Assembly: GCA_964036315.1 (NCBI GenBank)
Contig: OZ038480.1
Location: forward strand, 9,913,703 to 9,977,702
Length of the DNA stretch: 64,000 bases
Direction of reading: 5' to 3'
Source: Acanthosepion esculentum
Lineage: Eukaryota; Mollusca; Cephalopoda; Sepiida; Sepiidae
Positions 47,908 to 58,616 of this stretch are shown piece by piece. The notes below the pieces were generated by a model, which did not search any database, was not told the DNA's origin, and worked only from the letters and a program-made list of their open reading frames with translations. The position numbers and the translations under genes were made by a program. The first letter of the stretch is position 1. Every line of letters starts with the position of its first letter.

Positions 47908-48100
47908 TCTTTTGCAATCAATGTACTGGATTCTTCTGGAAGGTTAAAACATAGAAAATATTCTCAGCTTCTACATTCTGTAAAGAATTTTGTTAAAAGC
48001 TTTGAAATTGTTCAAAGTGAAGTAAGAATAGATTTGGTTTCTTTCTTATGTCATAATCAACATAACATAATACAGTTGCTGGATGCATTTGTCAAAATTT
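47908..48100 (+). pseudogene. Relic VWA N-terminal half behind VWA3
   Basis: In the same frame as VWA3, 9 codons past the donor, the DNA encodes FAINVLDSSGRLKHRKYSQL, then LHSVKNFVKSFEIVQSEVRI and DLVSF. About 16 of 42 residues match VWA1 (VLDESG...Y...V...VK.F.I...VRI.L..F) with no gap. The metal motif reads DSSGR, losing the last Ser, and no C-terminal half follows, so it is a dead exon. Confidence 0.72.
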
Positions 48101-49039
48101 CTTTTCATTATTAGAAGACCAAACACAGCTGAATTCTTGCATTGTCTAAGGACTAACCTTTTCCTCACTCTCACCTGGCAACAGATTTGTGGCTTCCATT
48201 ATTGCTATTGTTGTACTTGGTGTCATTTCTAAAGATCAGAAAAGTGTAAATGAAAAGGCTTATGTTTATAGAAGAAGCAAAATCACTATAATTACAGCTG
48301 GAATTTAACTCAGAAGCACGAAGACTAGATATAAACATCATTGTTACACAATCTCCTAGAAAGAAGCTTATGATGTTGATATAGTTTCAGAATTTGATAA
48401 GATTAAATAACAGACTTAAGAAAGGTGTTACACATAATATAATCACATTTAAAATTATATTCTTATTAAATTCAAATTTGACATTTTTACAAGACCGAAG
48501 TTAAAATGATATTTATATTTAAAAATTATAATCTTATTTAACTTCGGTCTTGTAAAAATGATATTTATATTTAAAAATTATAAATCTGTTTGATATGATT
48601 TTGTTGGCTCTTATATTAATCCAAATTAAAATACATAAAGTTTGCTCACTAGATATTTTTACAAGGGTCATGATACGACTTCTGGTCTAATTCTGATACA
48701 TCCTCTATTCAGCAGAATTTGGATGATAAATTTTGTTATTTGGTTTAATTAGGCTGATAGCAGCTTACATTCATTTGCACCTGGCTTCTGAAACATGTGT
48801 AAAATCTTTTCAAATATAACACCTGTTCTCACTTCCTTTTCAAGATATAAATCTGGAGGATTTCAACCCTACGGCAGCAAATTGCACTAAAAAGGGAAAA
48901 AGGGAGGTTTATCGAATAACAACACCAGCACGACAATGTTTACCGACATTAAGATTTTCCTCTTGGCTTAAATCTATGTCTATGGGAAATCCATGTTAAC
49001 CCAACCTTATGTCATATCCTGCTATCATGAAGAGATGAG

Positions 49040-50330
49040 TTCCTTTTACCTGGCCTTTCGACTTGGATTAAAATGTAGTATCTGTTGTTCTCTTCCTGCT
49101 ATCAAGCAATACATGATACTATAATGAGAGATACCTAGATATGGGACTAAACAAAGATGTTTTGTGGATAATGATTCCTGCATGACAGTTGTCGTGGGAA
49201 ATGGGTAATTTTTGTCCTTGACTTATAATTGACTGTAGAGGTACACCTTTTATCATATTTGTCAACGTGAGAAGATTGGTAGATAGCAGATCAGCATTCC
49301 TTTACCTGACATTTGTGCTTGGATTAAAATGCAATATCTGTTGTTCTCCTCTTGGCTGTATTCCTGCCTTTCAAATTGAATATTTTTTTCTTGGCCCATA
49401 TGTAAAGATATGGCCACCCTATGTTATGCTGAACATGCGTAACATCTTACCTCCTTGAGTGAGGTAAGTCAAATAAACCTCTCTTTTACCTGTCCTGGAT
49501 TTGGATCAAAGTGTAGTATCTGTTGTTCTCCTCTTTGTTGTCTTCATGCCTTCAAGTAGTTTCCAGTTCTGTAATAAGGAGGGTTTTACCCCATGGATTC
49601 GAGTGCTGCAGCAACACCTTCCTTATTGCACTAAAGAAGGCGAGTTCCTGGATAAAACACCAACATGCCAGTCAGCATGAACATTGGGCATTATTTTCTT
49701 TGGCTCATATGTACACATGTGGGCACACTTTCCTAAAGCAACCCTGTATCGCATGATGCTTCTGTCGTGAAGCAATATAATAAAGGATCAACATGTAATA
49801 TTTGTTCTCCACGTCTTTGCCAAATTTGCGCCTTAAAATACTGTGCAACATTTCTCCTACTTCAGCAAAGAAGGAAGATCAGTGATGCTTATGTAATGGA
49901 GACAGCGATAACTTTGTCCTTGGCCTATATGTGCTTGTATGGGCATCCCAAATTAAACTGTGTGTAGCAATTGATATCCTTGATGAGGGGTTAGAATAAA
50001 TACAGAATCAGAATGGTGTGAACCAATCTTCAGACTGGGATCAAACCGAAATATCTGTTCCAATCTGTCTCTACTATACTTCTGCTTTCAGCAATTCATG
50101 GAAAAACAAGAGAAATCAACCCACCACAGCACAACCTTTTTTGCTCAAAAAGTGGATATTTGGTGCATACTGATATCTGCCTTCCAGTAGTTGTGAGAAC
50201 AGGGTAATTTTTGTTCGTGGCTCCTGTGTACACATATGAGCACTCCATATTGAACCACCATGTGTCACCTATCTCCACAATTACACAATTGCAATGTAGT
50301 AGCTTGGCCTTCCAGGTGATATCTATACAT
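49040..50330. repeat. Degenerate tandem repeat of about 190-290 bp units
   Basis: Five related blocks start near 49064, 49312, 49498, 49787 and 50036. Each has GGAT(T/C)AAA..GTA(G/A)TATCTGTT followed by CTCCT and, about 130 bp on, GGCTCATATGTACACAT-like and TGGGCA words. Spacing is irregular. Short + frames in it are fragments of one another and show no domain. Confidence 0.55.
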
Positions 50331-50561
50331 TATATTTTTCCTTTTTATCTATTTTCAGGCAGAATATACAAAAAAAAAGCTTTCTTTGTCAGAGAATTCA
50401 GATTTTATAGCAACCCCTCTCCATTTAAGTATTTGTGAGGATTTGCATTGCTAATATTTGGGATTTATATTAAACTAACAATGTGTAACATCCTACCTGT
50501 GTGCAGCAGTATCTAAATAATGAATCCAGTACAGTGCCCGTGTGCAGTAAGAAATGCTGCA

Positions 50562-51530
50562 TGCTGCATTTTATATATGTGAATTTTAATGAATGTTAGA
50601 CAGAATTTTATCAAAGTGAATCTTCAATGTTTTAGAAGTTTTAAATAAAAAAGTAAGAAAACAGTTAATGAAGATTTTATCTTAAATTTTCCAATTTATT
50701 ACAAGTATAATTTCTTGGATAATTTGTGTAATATTAATGCTCTATTAGGTGTGAAAACTTAAAAGAATTTGAACAAGAATAAAAATCAACTTTGTTTAAT
50801 TATTATTTTATTTGACTCTTGCAGCAGAAAAATATACATTACCACCTGTCATTTTGTCAACTTCACCTACACCAACAAGTAAGTACTATATTTTTTAGCT
50901 TAGTCTTTGTTTATTTATTTTACATATAAATAAAAACTGATGTTATTATACTTTTCATCTTTTAGACAACCTAGTTATTTCTTTATTTTTATGTATATAT
51001 CATTTACTAACCTTCTAGGAATAGTGAATTTATGTGAGTATATTTTTCGCCTTCCTTTACATGTCACCTCTGGTATTTTTCCTGTAGAAGTCAATTTCTC
51101 TACAGTACAAAACTGTGTATAGTGGCCATAATCTAATTTAAGACTCCTTGATGTTTGCTAATTATTAATCATAATACAAAAAGGTAAAGATTATTTGCAG
51201 GATTATGAATGAATGAATGAAAATCACTCTAAGGTCAGTGTTTAAAACTGGAATTTGATTATTTCATTTCAACATTTTGCAATTATCTGTATAAAATTCT
51301 TTTCAGTAAATTTCGGCAATGAATCTTAATATGGTGAATCGAAAATCAGGATGATAAGAAACTTTCAGAGGTTAGGAATTAATAAAACATTGCTGATAAA
51401 ATAGGGTTATTGTGAAAATGATAGGCCTGATCAAATCTACAATATTTGTGAGTGAATGAAGTAAGTTAAACATTATTCATATTCCTAGACTTCAGCTATA
51501 GGGGATGCTCATCATCTGATTTTTATAGGG
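50562..51530 (+). repeat. Segmental duplication unit B, second part (around exon 8)
   Basis: Matches 36566-38040 minus the E insertion, including identical exon sequence and GATAGGCCTGATCAAATCTA. Confidence 0.84.
50825..50878 (+). CDS. Exon 8: Thr/Pro-rich linker after VWA3
   Basis: This is an exact duplicate of the 36853-36906 exon, with the same acceptor (CTCTTGCAG) and donor (CAA|GTAAGT) and phase 1 at both ends. It encodes the E-K-Y-T-L-P-P-V-I-L-S-T-S-P-T-P-T spacer and joins VWA4 as A+CT (Thr), giving ...TPT-T-T-C-N-K. It lies in duplicated unit B. No functional counterpart of exon 6 follows it, so VWA3 and VWA4 are probably separated by this single linker. Confidence 0.67.
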
Positions 51531-51768
51531 GATGTTCATCATCTGATTTTTATAGGAAATGCTCATCATCTGATTTTTATAGGGGATTTTCATAATCTGA
51601 TTTTTATAGGGGATGCTCATCATCTGATTTTTAAAAAGGATGCTCTTAATCTGATTTTTATAGGTGATGCTCATTATCTGATTTTTATAGGGGATGGTCA
51701 TAATCAGATTTTTATAGTGGATGCTCATAATCTGACTTTTATAGGGGATGTTCATCATCTGATTTATA
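51500..51768. repeat. 27-bp minisatellite, about 10 copies
   Basis: The unit is TTTTTATAGGGGATGCTCAT plus CATCTGA. The unit length is a multiple of three, so the minus strand stays open at 51492-51830 and translates as a nine-residue repeat (NQMMSIPYK). Unit A has a single copy (GGGGATGTTCACCATTTAGG at about 38010). Confidence 0.92.
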
Positions 51769-52099
51769 GAACCAAAAACAAGGAATGAGAAAAAATAAGA
51801 TTGGAGAATTGTTTTTGTCCAAATACTCATTCATACAGTTTCTTTTTTATCAACTACAGTGGCATATTATTAATGAGATTTTTATGTTAAGATGTGGTAA
51901 GTCTGAGTGAAGGAAAGGGTAGGTCCATTCCTTTCTTAGGGAATTATTTCAAAGGGAACATATACAGTTGAAAAATTCATAATATTTTCTGTGGGGGTAT
52001 TATTTACATTCACCTCAAAACATAAAAAAAATAAAAATGCAAATTTATTCTGACATATATATTTGCTTTGGTTGGTAACTACAATGTTTCAACTATTAT

Positions 52100-52185
52100 T
52101 TTAACCATCTTCAGAGTTTATTGAACTGACTTCGTATGATTCATGCATCACCATCCATTCATCCAAATATTGAATGCAATGAAAA
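52100..52185 (+). pseudogene. Degraded counterpart of exon 6 in unit B
   Basis: Between matched flanks (AACTACAATGTTT before, AATATAGAAACT after), the place of exon 6 reads CATGCATCACCATCCATTCA and CCAAATATTGAATG instead of CACCATCACCCACTCAGCCA and TTGTTTGGTAAG. The Thr/Pro coding order and the donor are lost. Confidence 0.45.
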
Positions 52186-52194
52186 AAGTATTTA

Positions 52195-53179
52195 AATTTT
52201 AGAGACTTTGGGTCAAATATTCTGATTAATATAGAAACTCTGAACCTAAAAAAAACTTAACATTATCCTACATTGATTTTTTAAGCCACTGTTCTTTTTT
52301 TGGTTGTTATTGTCATAACATTTCCTTTATTCTCTTCTCCATCATTCTTTAGATGCTTCTTATAGCTGGTCACCTGGATATTTTTAACCAGACTTTCATT
52401 TTTAATCTATGAGCATTGAATATTCTCATTCTGCCACCCATGTATGTGATAATGCATTTAATTCTTCCATGTGACATCACTTGTCTGCTTCTCTCACAGA
52501 GTCAGGGTATATTAATTTTCGGTATTACTTGACTCAGGGGTTGAATTTATGACTCCCAGTTTAGCTTAAGTGATGCTTTACCAACACTTATGAATGTTAG
52601 CTTCCAATCTTAGGATGACTTGAAATCATATTAAGTGAGAGTTATTACAAGATCCTGAAAAGCAAGTTCCTCATCTGCTTCCTTTTTCATTGTGAATTGT
52701 AATGAATTTCTTCTTGTATTCCAATGATCCGGTCATACCTGAATATATTCATTGTGAGTCAAGATTATTTTTATGGTGTAGAAAGAGTCTAACCTTCTTT
52801 ACACTGTTTTTGAAACATGGACTCATCCATCCACTAAGAGTAGAACATCTGCTCATGGAAGAGGATCAAAAATTGTGTTGAAATGGCATAGCCCTTTCTA
52901 GTCATATGCTTGCCATACAAAGTACTATAGTCTCAGTCCATTTTCTCATGTGATTAAACCCTTCTTCAGTCAACACCTTTTTTTCCAGTGTTTCCTTACA
53001 ATGTTATTAACCAGCAACTATAAAATGTTATATGAACATTATAACAATTTTTCAGGTATTTTAATTCTGTTGTAGTTCTTAAAGTTGTTGGGGGAATTGG
53101 TGGATGAATGTGTGCAAGAAAAGATGAGAAAAGTTGATGCTAAAAAGACAGATTCAGTTTCTTTTCTGATTAGCCATTT
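52195..53179 (+). repeat. Segmental duplication unit B, third part, with R block copy 3
   Basis: Matches 38640-39628 closely and breaks off within the R block at GATTAGCCATTTC. Confidence 0.88.
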
Positions 53180-53954
53180 CATAGCTTAAGAGATGCTTTA
53201 CCAACACTTATCAACTATGCTATTTTCTCATAAGAGAATCTGATGGTGCAAATTTATAGACTAAACCTTATTTAGCAACTTAACTAGAATATATAGGGTC
53301 TTGAACTTCCGATAGTGAAATTAGATTTTAACGTTTTTGAGTCTTAAGAATAGAGCATTTTCTTTCTTAATTAAAGTTTCCCCACATGATGAGCATTTAC
53401 TGTGCTGACCTGATTAATAAATCCACACAAGTGAATTGATTCTTTCATTTTTCTCATCATTCAGTTTTGTTTTCTATTATTTCTGATTTATTTAACTTTT
53501 TTAACTGTTGTTCCAGATTATGACATTCCAATGTTCTTCCAACATTTCTTTTAGAAACAAATTGGTATAACATTTGTATCTCCTGTCATAAATGCATGAC
53601 ATGGAATATATTCAATTTTATGCATGTTCTCTTCTGAGAGAAGCTTATTTTGGGAAAGTTGTTTCTAAAAGTTAGGATTTGCTTTTGAATACTGTCTTGT
53701 TTTTTGTATGGATTATAGATCCTTTGTACAAATATGCCTTGATAGTTTTATAACTATTGTACTTCACTCATATCTGTGATTATAGAAACTTATATTATGC
53801 TTACATGGTTTTGTTATTCTAACACATGTTTCTAAAACTGATATGTTTGAAACTGTTATGTTGATATGTATTTGGGTCACCATTTTTGAGCTTGCATCAG
53901 TATTGTAGGCATTGAACATTTCTTTTCCTGTAATTGAATGCCAGGAATTGCCTG

Positions 53955-54325
53955 ATGAATGTTAGCTTCCAATCTTAGGATGACTTGAAATCATATTAAG
54001 TGAGAGTTATTACAAGATCCTGAAAAGCAAGTTCCTCATCTGCTTCCTTTTTCATTGTGAATTGTAATGAATTTCTTCTTGTATTCCAATGATCCGGTCA
54101 TACCTGAATATATTCATTGTGAGTCAAGATTATTTTTATGGTGTAGAAAGAGTCTAACCTTCTTTACACTGTTTTTGAAACATGGACTCATCCATCCACT
54201 AAGAGGAGAACATCTGCTCATGGAAGAGGATCAAAAAGTGTGTTGAAATGGCATAGCCCTTTCTAGTCATATGCTTGCCATACAAAGTACTATAGTCTCA
54301 GTCCATTTTCTCATGTGATTGCTTT
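53955..54325 (+). repeat. R block copy 4 (partial)
   Basis: Repeats the GATGAATGTTAGCTTCCAAT to TTTTCTCATGTGATT portion of copies 2 and 3, then ends abruptly. Confidence 0.88.
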
Positions 54326-54845
54326 TGAATACTGTCCTGCATTTGTATGGATTGTAGATCTAATGAATTTTTGCCAACATGAAAAATGTTATGTTGCCTT
54401 GACAGTTTCATAACTATTGTAATTCATTCGTATCTCTGCTTATGAAAAATGATATTATGCATTCAATTTAGTTGTTACTCTTAAGCAAGTCTTTCATGCT
54501 GATCATCTCATGTTGATATGTATCTTGGTCACCACTTATGAGCTTTGATCAGTTATTTTAAGCATTTTTCCTTTTCTTAAAGTTAAAGGCCAGATATTTT
54601 CTGATGAATGTTAGCTTTAAATATTATGATCACCTGAAGTCATATTAGGTTATTTAAACGTCCAGGAAAGTTCATTTTTTGATTTCTTTTCCACTGTGAG
54701 TTGAATTGAATGTATGCTTGCACTCATATGGTTCGGTGGTACCTGCAAATTCCAGTTAGATCCAGAGTATGAAGGTGTCATTTGTATATCTCAGCCACAT
54801 GTTTGGCTATAGTGGTATTTTTCCTAAAGATATTTCCTTGAAGTA

Positions 54846-54850
54846 TATAT

Positions 54851-54896
<46 letters not shown>
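54846..54896. repeat. (TACA/TA)n microsatellite at the mariner border
   Basis: TACATACATA then TA run directly flanking the transposon; a shorter TA run lies on the other side at 56138-56150. Confidence 0.9.
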
Positions 54897-54897
<1 letters not shown>

Positions 54898-56138
54898 CAA
54901 GGAAAACAAAAAAGTTCTGTCCGTTTTTAAAGGAAAAAAAGAAAACGCTTCACAGTATGTGTAACTTATATTTAGTCTTCGAAGTGATCGCCATCGGCAT
55001 CCAGCACCTTCTGCCAACGTGTCTCCAGCTGTTCAATGCCCTTGCGGTAGAACTCAGGGGGGGGGTTGACGCAAAGAAGTCCGTGAGGGCTTTGCGCAAG
55101 TCTGCTTCATTGGTGATGGATTTCCCACGAAGATGATTATCCAGGGAGTGGAAGAGGTGGTAATCGGATGGCACAAGGTCAGGTGAATAAGGTGGATGGC
55201 ACAAAGTCTCCCACCCAAGTTGCTGTATGGTATCCCTGACCACTCGCGTGACATGCGGCCTGGCGTTGTCATGGAGGAAAAGCACACCTTTGCGATTCAC
55301 CAGTGCTGGATCCTTCTGGCGCAATGTCTGTTGCACACGTTTCAATTGCTGTGAGTATAGGTCTCCAGTATCCACCAGACACAAAGCATAATCTTGCGTG
55401 GGTGCATAGGCGGTCTTGCGGTGTGAGGGACAGCATCCTGTGGAGACAACCAATGTCTGGAACGCTTGAGAGTTTCGTACAGAACCCACTTTTCATCACT
55501 GGTAAGCACTCGATTGAATAAGGATGCGGTACGGTGGCGAGAAAGCAGCGATACGCAGGCTGCCACTTGTTATCCCTTGTGGACCTCCAACAGCGTTTGC
55601 GGAACTCACTTGCTCAGTTTGTACGTCTTACCTAGGCGGTGCAGGTGAAGTCTAACTGTTTCATCGGAAACGTTGAACTGTCTTGCAAGTTCACCACATG
55701 TTAGACTACTGTCCTCTTCAATGGCCGCCTTCAGGACTCCGTCATTCAAGACCTGTGGTCGTCCACTGCGAGGCTCATCATGGAGAGACAAATCTCCCGA
55801 CTTAAATTTTCGAAACCAACGCCTTGTAGTACGTTCATCCACAGCACTATCCCCAAACGCTTGACATATACGCCGACTTGATGCAGCTGCTGATAAGCCC
55901 ACTTTGAAGTCGTAAAGCAAACAGCCCAGAACGAGATCTCTAGACACTTCTATCCTTCTCACAGCTGTCCGGCTTATAACTGATGGCCGGGCACGGTGCG
56001 CGTGTTTTTTATAACGTCTGATGTTCCTACTCCCGGCTGTCCGCATTTGAAAACAATTGCTACACGCATTTCGTATATATTTCAACTTCATTCAATGACT
56101 AATCAAAAAACGGACAGAACTTTTTTGGTTACTTTGTA
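54897..56138 (-). mobile_element. Full-length mariner element with both inverted repeats
   Basis: The left end ACAAGGAAAACAAAAAAGTT and the complement of the right end (ACAAAGTAACCAAAAAAGTT), both continuing CTGTCCGTTTTT, form about 32-bp imperfect inverted repeats in a TA-rich target. It is 1.24 kb, the size of a complete mariner. Confidence 0.88.
54953..56091 (-). pseudogene. Mariner transposase (D34D type), inactivated
   Basis: The N-terminal frame (56091-55606) carries ERTTRRWFRKFKSGDLSLHD, EPRSGRP and the second helix-turn-helix ELARQFNVSDETVRLHLHRL. It ends in a stop where the family has Trp (K-stop-VP). A second stop follows after EVHKG. The middle frame has LTSDEKWVLYE (first Asp). 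A frame change near 55390 leads to LHDNARPH and CHPPYSPDLVPSDYHLF, the second and third Asp 34 residues apart. All catalytic Asp survive, but two stops and a shift disable it. Confidence 0.88.
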
Positions 56139-56462
56139 TATATATATATGTTGGCTATTACTGAAGAAAAACGCATAGTGGGGCCTTTATCCTACTGATA
56201 GATGTTAAAACACATTTTGAAGTGATTGGACACAGAATATCAAAATTTCCACAATCTTATCCATATACTAGTACATTACTAATACATTACCTAAGAAATT
56301 ACTTTTACCTTTGAACTCAGCTTGTCTAAAACCAAATAGAGAGCCTCGTCTGTGGAAATGTTGGTCAGTATGTTCACAACATTCAATTTATACCATTTAT
56401 TTGAAAGAATAAGCACATCATTTTTCCTCACAAATCTCTTTGACTAAGACACTTATTTCTTA

Positions 56463-56990
56463 ATGACTGTCTATATTTCTGAGATGAGGTATTATGTACA
56501 CTATTTACATTATTCAGACTATTGTCCTCATCTTTGTTGCCATATTTATCACAACATTTCATCCGTTGTACACTCCGGCCTTCTTCAGATGGTTAGAATG
56601 TTGAACTGAACCCTTTATTTCACTCACTGGGGTAGACTGTTCTAGTCCCACGTGCCATGTTTAATGGATGTCAGTTATCCTTAAGGACACATGGCACAGT
56701 GGATAAAGGTGTTGGTTAGTTCTAGTGACAGGACCCAAAGAGTTGTGAGTTCAATACCTGGTTAAGGCAGTGGGAAAACTTGGAGAGAGGAATTAACAGG
56801 AGATAACTGATAACTGACATTCATCAGACATGGCATGTGGAACTAGAACAGTCTACCCCAGCGAGTGAAATAAAGGGTTCAGTTCGACATTCCAACGACC
56901 TGAAGAAGGCCGGAGTGTACAATGGCCGAAACATTGTAATAAATATGGTGACAAAGATGAGGACAATAGTCCGAATAATGTAAATAGTGT
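56463..56990. mobile_element. Inverted dimer of S1-family SINEs
   Basis: A minus copy (56463-56690) faces a + copy (56691-56990) head to head, joined at GACACATGGCACAGTGGATA. Both outer ends are the CTATTTACATTATTC...TGTCC tail, so the unit is a large palindrome. Confidence 0.75.
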
Positions 56991-57356
56991 ATTTGTTAAT
57001 GGTTGATCATCTACAAGAAAATTGCTCAAATGTTGACATGCTTTGCCTTGACAACTTATTATGAATTTTGGTGAGACTGTAAATATTTGGCAGCATATTC
57101 TAATATAGTATCAACGATGTATATTCATTCAAATTAATAATCTAACCTTGTGGATTGAATAAATGGTTTGATTATAAATTCCCCAGAGGTTACCACTGGA
57201 AGAATCCATAATGGTATAACATACCAAATGTTGTAACTATGATGAATAAGATGGTAGCAGAAGTCCTTGTTAATCAGCAAATAATACTCTCTGATTTGTT
57301 TTGATCCTGTAGATGTTGATGTGTTTGAAATTATTTGTCGCCTTTCTTATTTGCAG

Positions 57357-57633
57357 CTACTTGTAATAAGACAATAGCCGATATCATATTTGCTCTTGAT
57401 ACGTCAGCCAGTGTCAGTATGTCAGATTTTCAAACAATGCTGAATTTTGTGGAGCAAATAATTCGCACTTTTGATATTGGCCAAGATAATGTCAGAGTGG
57501 GTGTGGTGACATTCTCTGGAAGCTCAGTTTTGCAATTTCACCTGAACAAATATTCTAATATGAACCAACTTCTGGATGCCATCTCTAAAGTCAAGTATCT
57601 GGCTGGATCAACAAACACTGCTGATGCATTAAG
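57357..57633 (+). CDS. Exon 9: N-terminal half of von Willebrand A domain 4 (VWA4)
   Basis: The acceptor CTTATTTGCAG opens a phase-1 exon reading TCNKTIADIIFALDTSASVS. It carries the first MIDAS loop as DTSAS and the central Thr in STNTADAL. The exon stops at GCA TTA AG|GTAAGAA, a phase-2 donor, exactly where VWA1-3 continue uninterrupted. Translating past the donor would give a short nonsense tail inside a mobile element. The other half is at 60034-60317; together they make 561 nt and a full-length domain. Of the four domains it is nearest in wording to VWA1 (FDIG..NVR, FHLNKY). Confidence 0.88.
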
Positions 57634-57639
57634 GTAAGA

Positions 57640-58616
57640 AGCGTCCTGGGTAAGACGATAAACTACATCCACGTCCTGGGTATGACGATAAACTACATCC
57701 GCGTCCTGTGTAAGACGATAAACTACGTCCACGTCCAGGGTAAGACAATAAACTACATAATAATGTTACCAGCTGTACGTTTTTGAAAAAATAATAGTAC
57801 CAGTTATACGTTTTTGAAAGAATGATATTACCAGCTATATGTTTTTGAAAGAATAGTGTTGCCAGCTGTATGTTTTTGAAAAAATAATATTACCAGCTAT
57901 ACGTTTTTGAAAGAATAGTGTTGCCAGCTATACGTTTTTGAAAAAATAATATTACCAGCTACACGTTTTTGAAAGAATAGTGTTGCCAGCTATACGTTTT
58001 TGAAAAAATAATATTACCAGCTATATGTTTTTGAAAGAATAGTGTTGCCAGCTGTATGTTTTTGAAAAATAATATTACCAGCTATACGTTTTTGAAAATA
58101 ATATTACCAGCTATACGTTTTTGAAAAAATAATATTACCAGCTACACGTTTTTGAAAGAATAGTGTTGCCAGCTATACGTTTTTGAAAAAATAATATTAC
58201 CAGCTATATGTTTTTGAAAGAATATTGTTGCCAGCTGTATGTTTTTGAAAAAATAATATTACCAGCTATACGTTTTTGAAAGAATAGTGTTGCCAGCTAT
58301 ACGTGTTTGAAAAAATATTGTTACCAGCTGTATGTTTTTGAAAGAATAGTGTTATCATCTATACGTTTTCGAAAAAAATAATATTACCAGCTACACGTTT
58401 TTGAAAGAATAGTGTTGACAGCTATACATTTTTGAAAAAATAATATTACCAGCTATACGTTTTTGAAAGAATAATGTTGCCAGCTATACGTTTTTGAGGA
58501 AAAATATTAACAGAAATAGATTTTTGACAAAACAAAAATATTACCAGGAAAAAAATCGTTGTCGGCATTAAATGACCCATTGAGGTGTTGATATGCCGTA
58601 AAACAAAACAAACCAA
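57640..58616 (-). mobile_element. E-family retroposon, copy 3, with expanded internal minisatellite
   Basis: Read on the minus strand it starts TTTGGTTTGTTTTGTTTTAC, has GGCATATCAACACCTCAATG, then a long array, then ends with about four 24-bp units (GTAGTTTATCGTCTTACCCA). The flanks share only CTTCTT, so the target duplication is short or eroded. The GC-rich middle of copies 1 and 2 is missing. Confidence 0.75.
57765..58500. repeat. Minisatellite, about 30-36 bp unit, some 22 copies
   Basis: Units alternate between GCCAGCTATACGTTTTTGAA with AAAATAATATTA and GAATAGTGTT variants. It matches the few TTATTGCTGGTAATA units of E copies 1 and 2 but is expanded about fivefold. Confidence 0.92.

Larger units (their letters stand above)
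46751..48610 (+). repeat. Segmental duplication unit B, first part (around VWA3)
   Basis: Matches 28138-29700. Similarity begins at CATCTGTTCCGGTGCATGATG, 130 bp after the satellite array. Confidence 0.88.
47882..50824 (+). other. Intron 7 of the VWA gene (2.9 kb)
   Basis: Contains the VWA relic, a short inverted pair at about 48495-48560 (TTCGGTCTTGTAAAAATGATA and complement), the degenerate tandem repeat at 49040-50330, and the duplicated segment from 50562. Confidence 0.6.
50879..57356 (+). other. Intron 8 of the VWA gene (6.5 kb)
   Basis: Holds the 27-bp minisatellite, duplicated unit B with two R block copies, a mariner and a SINE dimer. 53180-53950 and 56990-57350 are AT-rich and unrecognised. 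Confidence 0.6.

Noticed and set aside
51492..51830. Minus-strand 112-codon repeat protein (nine-residue units)
   Set aside because: It results from a 27-bp minisatellite whose length is a multiple of three; the paralogous region has a single copy and no gene.
57765..58500. CRISPR-like array of about 35-bp units
   Set aside because: Units are contiguous variants of one another without unique spacers, inside a eukaryotic retroposon.
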